From an uncultured Eggerthellaceae bacterium (lineage in GTDB: Bacteria > Actinomycetota > Coriobacteriia > Coriobacteriales > Eggerthellaceae), in NCBI GenBank assembly GCA_946618265.1, contig CAMOLA010000004.1, forward strand, positions 7,867 to 71,866: a DNA stretch of 64,000 bases. Reading direction: 5' to 3'. The position numbers and the translations under genes were made by a program. Positions 26,617 to 33,309 of the stretch are shown piece by piece. The notes under the pieces are model-generated. The model worked only from the letters and a program-made list of their open reading frames with translations. It did not search any database and was not told where the DNA came from. Position 1 is the first letter of the stretch; every line of letters begins with the position of its first letter.

Positions 26617-27194
26617 GCTCGGCTACAACGGTTCTGTTGTGCGGCGTAGGCGGCCAGGGAACGATTCTGGCTGCAGACCTCCTCGCGCGCGCTGCGCTCG
26701 CAGCTGGCTACAACGTCAAGGTTTCCGAGATTCACGGGATGGCCCAACGCGGTGGTGCCGTCACGACGGTCGTGCGGTACGGCGAAGAGGTCCAGACCAT
26801 GGTTGCCGATATCGGTGCCACTGACTGCATCGTTTCGTTCGAGAAAACAGAGGCCTTGAGGAACATCGAGTTCCTGAAAGACGGGGGATATCTTCTGGTG
26901 GCTGACGAGAGCATCAAGCCATTGCCCGTCGCATGTGGACGGGCGAGCATGCCTGCTCGCGTCGATGCCAAACTCGAAGACGCGGGGGCCGTCGTGATTC
27001 CCGCCCGTGCGATTGCAGTCGAGGCGGGCAATGCGAAATGCGAAAACGTTGCCATTCTCGGCGCCCTCGAGCCACGGCTGAACTTCGGCATCGATGTCTG
27101 GAAGTCGGTCATCGAGAATCGCGTCCCGCCGAAGACCATCGAATCGAATATCAAGGCATTCGAGCTTGGATACGAATTCGCGCATGAAAAGTAA
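26613..27194 (+). CDS. iorB: Indolepyruvate:ferredoxin oxidoreductase beta subunit
   Basis: 193 aa gamma-domain-type subunit of 2-oxoacid:ferredoxin oxidoreductases. The N-terminal GVGGQGTILAADLLARAA and SEIHGMAQRGGAV are family signatures and form part of the CoA and partner interface. The ATG at 26613 is preceded by AGGGGAGG and overlaps the iorA stop (ATGA), so translation is coupled. Its 3' end overlaps gluQ by 11 nt. Confidence 0.95.
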   Translation: MSSATTVLLCGVGGQGTILAADLLARAALAAGYNVKVSEIHGMAQRGGAVTTVVRYGEEVQTMVADIGATDCIVSFEKTEALRNIEFLKDGGYLLVADESIKPLPVACGRASMPARVDAKLEDAGAVVIPARAIAVEAGNAKCENVAILGALEPRLNFGIDVWKSVIENRVPPKTIESNIKAFELGYEFAHEK

Positions 27195-28113
27195 TGCTGT
27201 GGTCGGCCGGTTTGCCCCATCGCCAACCGGCCGTATGCACGCTGGAAACATCTATGCTGCCCTCATGTCGTGGCTGATCGTGAAATCGCGCGGGGGCAGC
27301 ATCGTTTTGCGCATCGAGGACCTTGATGTCGAACGGTCGCGTCCGGAATACGCCGATCAGATCATGCGCGATTTCGAAATGCTGGGGCTAACCTGGGATA
27401 GGGGACCGTTCTACCAGCAGGGAAGGGATGCCGTATACGCCGAAGCATATGATGAGCTGCATGCAAAGGGGCTCGTCTATCCATGCTTCTGCACGCGGGC
27501 GGACCTCAAGGCGGCCGCTGCGCCGCATCGCGGCGAGAAACGCGTGTATCCGGGGACGTGCAGGCATCTCGATGCTGACGACGTTGCGCGGAGGTCCCTC
27601 GAGCGAAAACCAGCGTGGCGTCTGATGGTTCCAGACGAATCTTACGGGCTCGTCGACCTCGTTCAGGGCGCATACGAGCAAAACCTCGCACGGGAATGTG
27701 GCGATTTCGTCATAAGGCGTTCGGATGGCCTGTTCGCCTATCAACTTGCTTCGGTCGTCGATGACGCGCAGCAGGGCGTCACCTGCATCGTGAGGGGAGT
27801 GGATTTGCTCGCTTCGACGCCGCAGCAAATGTACCTGCAGGACATGCTCGGCTTTCCCCGTTGCGAATACGCTCATGTGCCGCTGCTCGTCGCCGAGCGC
27901 GATCGTAGGCTTTCGAAGCGCGACCGCGATGCCGGTCTCGACGAGCTCTTGGCACGTTATAAGTCGCCCGAAGCCATCGTCGGCCATATCGCGTACGTGA
28001 CGGGCATTACGGCGTCAGAGGAGCCTGCAACGCCCCAAGAGCTGCTCGATGCGCTCGACATGGGGCGATTGAGCACCATGCTCTCCGACCCTATTCAAAT
28101 TCCCTGGTCATAA
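27184..28113 (+). CDS. gluQ: Glutamyl-Q tRNA(Asp) synthetase
   Basis: 309 aa, a truncated glutamyl-tRNA synthetase-like enzyme without an anticodon-binding domain. Family members glutamylate queuosine 34 of tRNA-Asp. The HIGH-like motif is PTGRMHAGN (about 14-22) and the KMSKS-like motif is RLSKRD. The zinc-binding CFCTR ... GTC region (about 98-120) matches the GluQ family. The start at 27184 lies within the iorB end, so the gene is translationally coupled to iorAB, an unusual pairing. Queuosine genes are not in this window. Confidence 0.9.
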   Translation: MKSNAVVGRFAPSPTGRMHAGNIYAALMSWLIVKSRGGSIVLRIEDLDVERSRPEYADQIMRDFEMLGLTWDRGPFYQQGRDAVYAEAYDELHAKGLVYPCFCTRADLKAAAAPHRGEKRVYPGTCRHLDADDVARRSLERKPAWRLMVPDESYGLVDLVQGAYEQNLARECGDFVIRRSDGLFAYQLASVVDDAQQGVTCIVRGVDLLASTPQQMYLQDMLGFPRCEYAHVPLLVAERDRRLSKRDRDAGLDELLARYKSPEAIVGHIAYVTGITASEEPATPQELLDALDMGRLSTMLSDPIQIPWS

Positions 28114-28141
28114 GGGCTTGCAAGGCCACGTTTCCCGAAAC

Positions 28142-29077
28142 CTAAAGCACGAGCGTACACGTTGTCGATGCGAGGATCGATGCGGCGTAGAATGCCCCGA
28201 GGACGATGTTGAGGCTGAGGATTTGCGGCATGGCTTGCAACCTGTTCTTAGGCTGGAACTTGTTTCCGAACAGCGCCTTTGCCGGCGGGTAGGCGGCAAG
28301 CAGCATGAACGGAACGATGATGAGACCCGGCGCGAACCATATCGCCACGTTGAGGATGATGGCAACGACCCAAACTATGATTGCGAGATGGTACCATGCA
28401 ACGGCGTTCTGCCGCCCAAGGATTACCGGCAACGTCTTTCTACCAGCGGGTATATCGCGTTCGATATCGCAGGTGTTGTTCGTGAACATGATGAGCCCGA
28501 CGCCGATGATGGTCGGTATGGCGATGATGAGCAGCGTGAAATCGAGGACGCCGGTGAGCACTTGGTAGATTGCGAGCGGTATGAGCCCTCCCATGACGAT
28601 GCCGCTCACCGCTTCTCCAAGCGGAAGGTACGAGATGGGGGACTTGCCAGCTGAATAGAGCACGACGAACAGCGCCCCGACGAGCGCGATGACGAGCGGA
28701 GCGAAACCAGCTTTGGCGATCGCGTATATTCCGAGCACGAACGCCGCCGCGAGATAGCCGATTGCGAGCGCGAGCGCCGAGCGGGGGTTGATGTTGTTGT
28801 AGACGAGCACGGCATCGCTCGGGTCGACGTTGTCTTCGTCGGAATCGGTTCCCTTGACGAAATCGTAGTAGTCGTTGAACGTGTTGACTGCAGATTGCAT
28901 GAGGATGACGATTACGAGGAGCGCCAACGTCATCGAAACGGAAACCGGACCCATTCTGGTGGCTGCAGCCGATGCTATGAGTGCCGGCAAGATAGCCGCC
29001 GGCCAGGTATGCGGTGCTGCTAAGTTGAGCGCCATGCGCGCGGTCATTCGATTGAAAGATGATGCATTCTTTTTCAT
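28142..29077 (-). CDS. menA: UbiA-family prenyltransferase, probable MenA
   Basis: 311 aa membrane enzyme. MenA prenylates 1,4-dihydroxy-2-naphthoate in menaquinone synthesis. The first Asp-rich motif is NTFNDYYDFVKGTDSDEDN (about 65-83), and the second is DIERDIPAGRKTLP. Eight or so hydrophobic helices are visible. The start is uncertain: ATG at 29077 (MKKNASS), 29086 or 29119. A TACAAT box lies only a few nt before 29077, so the message may be nearly leaderless. Other UbiA-family substrates cannot be excluded, but the Asp-rich motif and length fit MenA. It is convergent with gluQ, with 28 nt between stops and no clear terminator. Confidence 0.82.
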   Translation of the reverse strand: MKKNASSFNRMTARMALNLAAPHTWPAAILPALIASAAATRMGPVSVSMTLALLVIVILMQSAVNTFNDYYDFVKGTDSDEDNVDPSDAVLVYNNINPRSALALAIGYLAAAFVLGIYAIAKAGFAPLVIALVGALFVVLYSAGKSPISYLPLGEAVSGIVMGGLIPLAIYQVLTGVLDFTLLIIAIPTIIGVGLIMFTNNTCDIERDIPAGRKTLPVILGRQNAVAWYHLAIIVWVVAIILNVAIWFAPGLIIVPFMLLAAYPPAKALFGNKFQPKNRLQAMPQILSLNIVLGAFYAASILASTTCTLVL

Positions 29078-29167
29078 GGGATACATTGTACGCCAACGCA
29101 AAGGCGCACATGAGCTCATTAGCTTGTTTGGTGCTCGTGTTGGGCGATGGCGGCGCTGTCGCGAAGC

Positions 29168-29563
29168 CTAGTCGATGCCGACGCTAATCCCGCGGCTCTT
29201 GATGAATGCAACCCACTTCTCGAACGAGTCGTCGCTGATGGCGTGTTCCATGAGGCAAGCTTCTTCCTCTGCAACGTCGCTTGGAATCTTGAGCTCTTGC
29301 TCGAGGAACGCCGTGAGGTAGCGATGGCGCATGAACATGGCCATGCCGTACTGATAACCATCTTCGGTGAGCGTGGCTTCGCCATAGTAGGGTTGGTCGA
29401 TGAGGCCGCGTTCCCGCAACGTGCTGAGAGCCTTGCCAACTGAAGGTTTTGACACGCCGAGCTTCCTGGCGATATCCGAAGGACGTATCGCCTTCTCGGT
29501 CGTACCGCCGAGCATGACGATCGCCTCGATATAGTCCTCGAGGGATTTTGACATCTTGTCCAC
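29168..29563 (-). CDS. Short DtxR/MntR family metal-dependent repressor
   Basis: 131 aa. An N-terminal winged helix (about 5-65, with RPSDIARKLGVSKPSVGKAL) is followed by the metal-binding and dimerisation domain (HRYLTAFL..., EEEACLMEHAISDD). In the second motif Cys and Glu-His match the DtxR/IdeR pattern more than MntR, which suggests iron; manganese is the alternative. The SH3-like third domain of DtxR is absent. The GTG at 29563 is chosen because AAAGGAG lies 7 nt upstream. Its promoter contains a GGTA-N4-TACC palindrome, which suggests autoregulation. No metal transporter is adjacent. Confidence 0.88.
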   Translation of the reverse strand: MDKMSKSLEDYIEAIVMLGGTTEKAIRPSDIARKLGVSKPSVGKALSTLRERGLIDQPYYGEATLTEDGYQYGMAMFMRHRYLTAFLEQELKIPSDVAEEEACLMEHAISDDSFEKWVAFIKSRGISVGID

Positions 29564-29637
29564 GTATGTCTCCTTTACCAATGGCTCCAAGAGGGTGGAC
29601 GGATATCGCACTGCGCTACGCTTCGTCCAACGGAGTT

Positions 29638-29666
29638 ATGATAGGTAAACATACCAGGAAAGTCAA
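29638..29666 (-). promoter_or_regulatory. Promoter and putative operator of the DtxR-like gene
   Basis: On the minus strand, TTGACT (complement of 29661-29666), 17-bp spacer, TATCAT (complement of 29638-29643). The spacer contains the palindrome GGTAAACATACC (29644-29655, plus-strand reading), directly next to the -10 box. The position is ideal for repression, and the half-sites resemble DtxR/MntR-type operators. Confidence 0.55.
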
Positions 29667-29768
29667 CCAAGTACAACTAACGTACAATTACCATGAGTTA
29701 TCGAACTTTTACATTCAATATTGTCAGGCTGATGCCGCGTGAGACATGCTGGAAGGTGCCTGAGATAC

Positions 29769-29890
29769 GCGAGATGCATCATGGCAGTATGTGCAATGGG
29801 GCGACAAGGAAGCACACGCGAGGCATCACGGCAACATGAGCAACTGCCGACGAAGATGCACGCGCGAGGTTTCATGGCAGTGTAAGCAAC
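29769..29890. repeat. Degenerate tandem repeats of about 46 bp
   Basis: Three imperfect units share the pattern GCGAG-x-CAT-C-GGCA-x-T-x-GCAA (for example GCGAGGCATCACGGCAACAT at 29818-29837). They start near 29769, 29818 and 29865. A fourth, weaker relative follows and contains an 8-bp inverted pair ACAAACGC/GCGTTTGT (29900-29907, 29930-29937). The repeats lie in a 0.55-kb gap (29564-30116) upstream of the DtxR-like promoter. The units are too diverged and their spacing too short for a CRISPR array. Confidence 0.55.
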
Positions 29891-30049
29891 AGGAGACGTA
29901 CAAACGCGTATCGTGGCATCTCATGGTGTGCGTTTGTGCGCCACATCGGACGAGCGTTCGAAGGAGCATGTATTGCGTGTGAGGACGTTTTAGCTATTAC
30001 TGTCAGAATGGATTTAACGCACCGGGGCGTTTTCGGAGACAAAAGAAAA

Positions 30050-30081
30050 GGAAAGGACCTCGGTTTCCCAAAGCCCTTTCC
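30050..30081 (-). terminator. Terminator after the Pro/Gln-rich membrane protein gene
   Basis: GGAAAGG (30050-30056) pairs with CCTTTCC (30075-30081). On the minus strand a run TTTTCTTTTGTC follows. It lies 36 nt past the stop codon. Confidence 0.65.
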
Positions 30082-30116
30082 CAACCCGTTAGTTTACATA
30101 ACATGTATTATCAGAC

Positions 30117-30902
30117 TTATCCAAACAAAGAATCACCAGGTGACGCAGGAGGTGCTGGCGAAGGCGTGGTGGAAAGCTGCGACGAGGAGCTTTGGAACAA
30201 CGTGGACAGATCGCCATTCTGCAACGCCTCTACTATCAACGGATACACGGCTATGAGCGATATGATGTTGAGCGCCAACGCGAACACAGACATGATTACG
30301 GCCAGCGCTCCAGGACGCCGTATGAGGCCTTGCAGCGCCGGTTCGTTCGAATAATTGGCGGCAATGCGCGAAAGCCGGCGGTACCCTATGATGGCGATGA
30401 TAATCGACGCGCCGCTCAATATGACGCCGCCGAACAAGAGCGACACGAGAGCCGTGACCTGCGCGATCGTTATGAACCGCCTGGCTGACGCAAACTCGAT
30501 GGCGTCCTGCTGGCTCATCGTCGAGAACATCTGCATGCTCTGGAACAGCGGGTTTTGCGTCGGCGGGCCCTGTTGCTGCGGACCTTGCGGTGGAACCTGC
30601 TGGTAACCGCTGCCGTTGCCGGTTTGCTGGTCCCATGGAGTCCAATTTGCCTGCTGGTCGACGGGCATTTGCTGAGGATTTGCAGGGTTCCAATTCTCGG
30701 GTGGCGTCGGAGAGCCTTCAGGCGCCTGCCAGGGTTGCTGAGGCTGCGGCTGTTGCTGTCCAATCGCCTCTGTCGGTAGCTGTGGTTGAGGTTGCTGCTG
30801 CCCATACGCTTCTGTCGGTTGCTGGGTCGTAGGCGGCAAAGGCATTTCCTCGGTGCTTTGTTCGTTGCTATTGCTCGTTTCGGGCATCAATTCGTCCTTC
30901 AT
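30117..30902 (-). CDS. Hypothetical Pro/Gln-rich membrane protein
   Basis: 261 aa, not assigned to a known family. The N-terminal half (1 to about 120) is low-complexity, rich in Pro, Gln, Asn and Gly, with a repeated motif around EAIGQQQPQPQ. Two hydrophobic segments (about 145-175 and 200-230) are separated by the basic loop YRRLSRIA. The C-terminal tail is rich in Ser and Pro. The layout, with a disordered proline-rich cytoplasmic head and a two-helix membrane anchor, is similar to small actinobacterial DUF4190/DUF4870-type proteins, but no family motif is certain. No strong ribosome site precedes the start (ATG 30902 or GTG 30905). Confidence 0.65.
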   Translation of the reverse strand: MKDELMPETSNSNEQSTEEMPLPPTTQQPTEAYGQQQPQPQLPTEAIGQQQPQPQQPWQAPEGSPTPPENWNPANPQQMPVDQQANWTPWDQQTGNGSGYQQVPPQGPQQQGPPTQNPLFQSMQMFSTMSQQDAIEFASARRFITIAQVTALVSLLFGGVILSGASIIIAIIGYRRLSRIAANYSNEPALQGLIRRPGALAVIMSVFALALNIISLIAVYPLIVEALQNGDLSTLFQSSSSQLSTTPSPAPPASPGDSLFG

Positions 30903-31049
30903 CACGATGGCTTGAGCTGGGAATACTTAATATACGCCATTCTAAGCCTGTTTAACGCTCGTATTGTGTTTTTGAGACTAAATGGTCAATTACGAATCTA
31001 TCTCTCGCCATATATCGTTTGGTACGTTCGATATCGACGAGCATGGAAC

Positions 31050-31502
31050 TTAATCATTCGACGAGACGCCGCTGCTCCCAAAACCGCCCGAACCTCGGCT
31101 CGTCTCGCCAAGATCGTCGGTTTCGGCGAGGTCGACTGAAGGAACCGCGAGAATGACGAGCTGCGCAATGCGGTCGCCACGGGAAACGGCGAACGGCTCG
31201 TGAGCGTCGAGGTTCACGAGGATGACCTTGATTTCGCCGCGGTAATCGCTGTCGATGAGCCCAGGGGCATTGACGATCGAAATGCCGTGTTTCGCCGCCA
31301 GGCCGCTTCTGGGAAGCACGAACCCCGCGTATCCCCGCGGAATCGCAAGAGCGATTCCGCATGATATGAGCCGACGCTCGAAAGGCTGCAGCACGACGTC
31401 CTCCGCGGAACGCAAATCAAGTCCCGCGTCGCCCGCGTAAGCGTATGACGGCATATCGAGCGTCTCGTCGAGGCGCTGTATGGGTACGGCGATATCGGCC
31501 AT
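31050..31502 (-). CDS. dut: dUTP pyrophosphatase (trimeric dUTPase)
   Basis: 150 aa. Hydrolyses dUTP to dUMP and pyrophosphate, limiting uracil in DNA and supplying dUMP for dTMP. All five trimeric dUTPase motifs are visible: AGDAGLDLRS (1), PRSGLA (2), GLIDSDYRGEI (3), RIAQLVI (4), and the C-terminal RGSGGFGSSG (5). The ATG at 31502 overlaps the end of nrdR by about 3 nt on the shared strand, so the two genes are probably one operon of deoxynucleotide control. Confidence 0.96.
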   Translation of the reverse strand: MADIAVPIQRLDETLDMPSYAYAGDAGLDLRSAEDVVLQPFERRLISCGIALAIPRGYAGFVLPRSGLAAKHGISIVNAPGLIDSDYRGEIKVILVNLDAHEPFAVSRGDRIAQLVILAVPSVDLAETDDLGETSRGSGGFGSSGVSSND

Positions 31503-31503
31503 G

Positions 31504-31950
31504 CTATCTGAGCTCCTCGAGGGCCGACGCAAATTCCTCTATGTTCTTGAAATCCTTGTACACGCTTGCGAATCGCACATACGCAACGTCGTCGAGCGTT
31601 GCGAGACGCTCGAGAACCTTGGTCCCAAGATCCTTCGAGGTGATCTCGTTGCGCGGCGCCGCACGTAATTCGGACTCGATGCTGTCGATGAGGCCGGTAA
31701 TCTGGTCGGGCGTGATGGGACGCTTGGCGCATGCCACCGTCACACCGCGCATGAGCTTGTTACGATCGTAAGTTTCGGATGACCCATCTGACTTCGTCAC
31801 AAGCAAGGGCGTGTCGCCTAGACGCTCATACGTCGTGAAACGATGCTTGCAATTAAGGCATTCTCTCCGTCGACGGATAGTGGTCCCGTCATCTGAAGGA
31901 CGGGAGTCGACAACTTTTGATTCGAGGAACTCGCAAGATGGGCAACGCAT
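31504..31950 (-). CDS. nrdR: Transcriptional repressor NrdR
   Basis: 148 aa regulator of ribonucleotide reductase genes that senses ATP/dATP. The N-terminal zinc ribbon (CPSCEFLESKVVDSRPSDDG...CLNCKHRFTTYER) and the ATP-cone (about 48-135, VTKSDGSSETYDRNKL) are complete. The ATG at 31950 follows AAGGAG with good spacing. It is joined to dut. No nrd genes or clear NrdR boxes are in the window. Confidence 0.97.
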   Translation of the reverse strand: MRCPSCEFLESKVVDSRPSDDGTTIRRRRECLNCKHRFTTYERLGDTPLLVTKSDGSSETYDRNKLMRGVTVACAKRPITPDQITGLIDSIESELRAAPRNEITSKDLGTKVLERLATLDDVAYVRFASVYKDFKNIEEFASALEELR

Positions 31951-32037
31951 GATACTCCTTCGTTTAAACTGCATTGCGCTAAGGATACCACTTCTTATGC
32001 CCAATCAATTACAAGGCTCTATATATTGTTCCTAAGA

Positions 32038-32077
32038 TGCGGTAGCGGCACACCTGCAGGCGATCATGCCGCTACCG
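32038..32077 (-). terminator. Terminator hairpin after the lexA-divergent gene
   Basis: A 12-bp perfect stem GCGGTAGCGGCA (32038-32049) / TGCCGCTACCGC (32066-32077) with a 16-nt loop. T-run is weak. Confidence 0.6.
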
Positions 32078-32089
32078 CGTGTTGGCTTG

Positions 32090-32446
32090 CTAGCAGCTAA
32101 ATGCAAGTGATGCTACTGCAATCAGCGTCATGGAAGCACTTATGGCGGCGATGCTGCGCTTGGTGAACAGCTGGTACGGGCATCCGCGCACATCTTCGAA
32201 AAGAAGGCTGCACAGCATTTCGCTCGAAGCGAACACCGAATAGAACATGCGTTTGAGTATCGAACGGAGGGGCTCGCGAGCTTCTGCGGCGTCTGCGCGA
32301 TCGCACATCAGCTGGATGTGCTTGATGGCGGCATGATGTCCGGGAAACGGTATGATCGTCGCACGGTTGCGCTCGCGTACGTCAAAATCTGGCTTGAGAG
32401 CCGAAGTTCCATCTATGTAGAGATTAATGGTGCGCTTGCCTGTCAT
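32090..32446 (-). CDS. Small tail-anchored protein divergent from lexA (candidate SOS-regulated)
   Basis: 118 aa from the ATG at 32446, which follows CAGGAGCGAGAA; start codons at 32467 and 32530 are alternatives. The sequence begins MTGKRTINLYIDGTS, has a mixed soluble part, and ends in one hydrophobic segment of about 20 residues (SIAAISASMTLIAVASLAF) right at the C-terminus, so it looks tail-anchored. No LysM or other known domain is seen. Its start is 22 nt from the best LexA-like box (32468-32481). In Bacillus (yneA), Corynebacterium (divS) and Mycobacterium (Rv2719c) the lexA-divergent gene affects division or wall hydrolysis during SOS. By position this is a candidate analogue, but no sequence similarity is evident. 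Confidence 0.7.
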   Translation of the reverse strand: MTGKRTINLYIDGTSALKPDFDVRERNRATIIPFPGHHAAIKHIQLMCDRADAAEAREPLRSILKRMFYSVFASSEMLCSLLFEDVRGCPYQLFTKRSIAAISASMTLIAVASLAFSC

Positions 32447-32467
32447 TTCTCGCTCCTGCTCTTGCAT

Positions 32468-32537
32468 AGAACCTTTGTTCGAGTGTATAATAATGCGTAC
32501 AAAAGTTCTTGTCAACGAAAATTCAGACAAATGTTCG
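32468..32537. promoter_or_regulatory. lexA promoter with three LexA-box-like sites at 28-bp spacing
   Basis: Measured against the Gram-positive consensus CGAACRNRYGTTYG: site 1 is AGAACCTTTGTTCG (32468-32481), site 2 CGTACAAAAGTTCT (32496-32509), and site 3 CAGACAAATGTTCG (32524-32537). Their starts are exactly 28 bp apart. A perfect TATAAT (32486-32491) lies between sites 1 and 2. Site 1 has an intact GAAC-N4-GTTC core; sites 2 and 3 are weaker. Site 1 also lies upstream of the divergent small gene. Confidence 0.65.
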
Positions 32538-32550
32538 AGAAAGGCGAGCC

Positions 32551-33201
32551 ATGGCAGAAAAGGAAACCACGAAGCTGACCAAGAAGCAGCAAGCCGTCAT
32601 GGACAGCATCAAACGCTGCATCGAGGAAAAGGGATATGGTCCTACCGTGCGAGAAATCTGCGCCGATCTCGGGCTCTCTTCCCCATCAACCGTCCATGTG
32701 CATCTTAAGACGCTCGAGCAAAAGGGATACATCGTACGCGATCCGCTCAAATCGCGCTCGATTTCGCTCCCGGCATCGCAGAAGCCGGCCGAGCCGGACT
32801 TCAACGTGATTCGTCCGAGCTTCAGCAAGGTCGTCGACGTTCCCCTCGTCGGCAACGTCGCCGCAGGCGAGCCCATCCTCGCCGAAGAGAACATCACAGA
32901 CACCATCACCCTTCCGACGGACATAGTCGGCGATGCGCCCTCGTTCCTGCTCTCGGTGCGCGGCGAGTCCATGATCGAGGCCGGTATCAACGATGGCGAC
33001 TACGTAGTCGTCAAGGAGCAGCCGGTCGCCAACAACGGCGATATCGTCGTCGCGCTACTCGAGGACGGCGCCACCGTCAAGCGGTTCTACAAGGAACGCG
33101 ACCACATTCGGCTCCAACCCGAGAACTCGTCGATGGATCCCATCATCACGACGGATTGTTCTATTGCCGGCAAGGTCGTCGCGGTTTTCAGGCGCCTCTA
33201 G
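32551..33201 (+). CDS. lexA: SOS repressor LexA
   Basis: 216 aa repressor-protease. The N-terminal winged helix (about 5-72, TVREICADLGLSSPSTVHVH) is followed by the S24 peptidase domain. The self-cleavage bond is A105-G106 (NVAAGEP), the nucleophile is S140 in RGESMIEAG, and the general base is K177 in GATVKRF. All are intact, so it can be cleaved with RecA. The ATG at 32551 follows GAGAAAGGCGAG. Its own control region has three LexA-like sites, so autoregulation is expected. Confidence 0.97.
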   Translation: MAEKETTKLTKKQQAVMDSIKRCIEEKGYGPTVREICADLGLSSPSTVHVHLKTLEQKGYIVRDPLKSRSISLPASQKPAEPDFNVIRPSFSKVVDVPLVGNVAAGEPILAEENITDTITLPTDIVGDAPSFLLSVRGESMIEAGINDGDYVVVKEQPVANNGDIVVALLEDGATVKRFYKERDHIRLQPENSSMDPIITTDCSIAGKVVAVFRRL

Positions 33202-33267
33202 GAGCCTTGGTTTCACGCATCATGCCGGCGTAAACAACGTTAAGCTTTTGCGTTTCCTGTTTCTTAC

Positions 33268-33301
33268 GGCGACGGCGCACCTTCGAAGGTGCGCCGTCGC
33301 C
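33268..33301. terminator. Bidirectional palindromic terminator between lexA and hflX
   Basis: A 34-nt perfect palindrome, with GGCGACGGCGCACCTTC followed at once by its complement, between the convergent lexA and hflX genes. Short T-runs flank it. Confidence 0.75.
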
Positions 33302-33309
33302 TTTCCACT

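Noticed and set aside
29663..29875. A 70-codon minus-strand frame (Cys/His-rich) over the tandem repeats
   Set aside because: Its apparent Cys/Arg motifs follow from the DNA repeat, there is no ribosome site, and it runs into the DtxR-like promoter.
29769..29937. CRISPR array
   Set aside because: Units differ from each other throughout, there are no unique spacers between identical repeats, and no cas genes are in the window.
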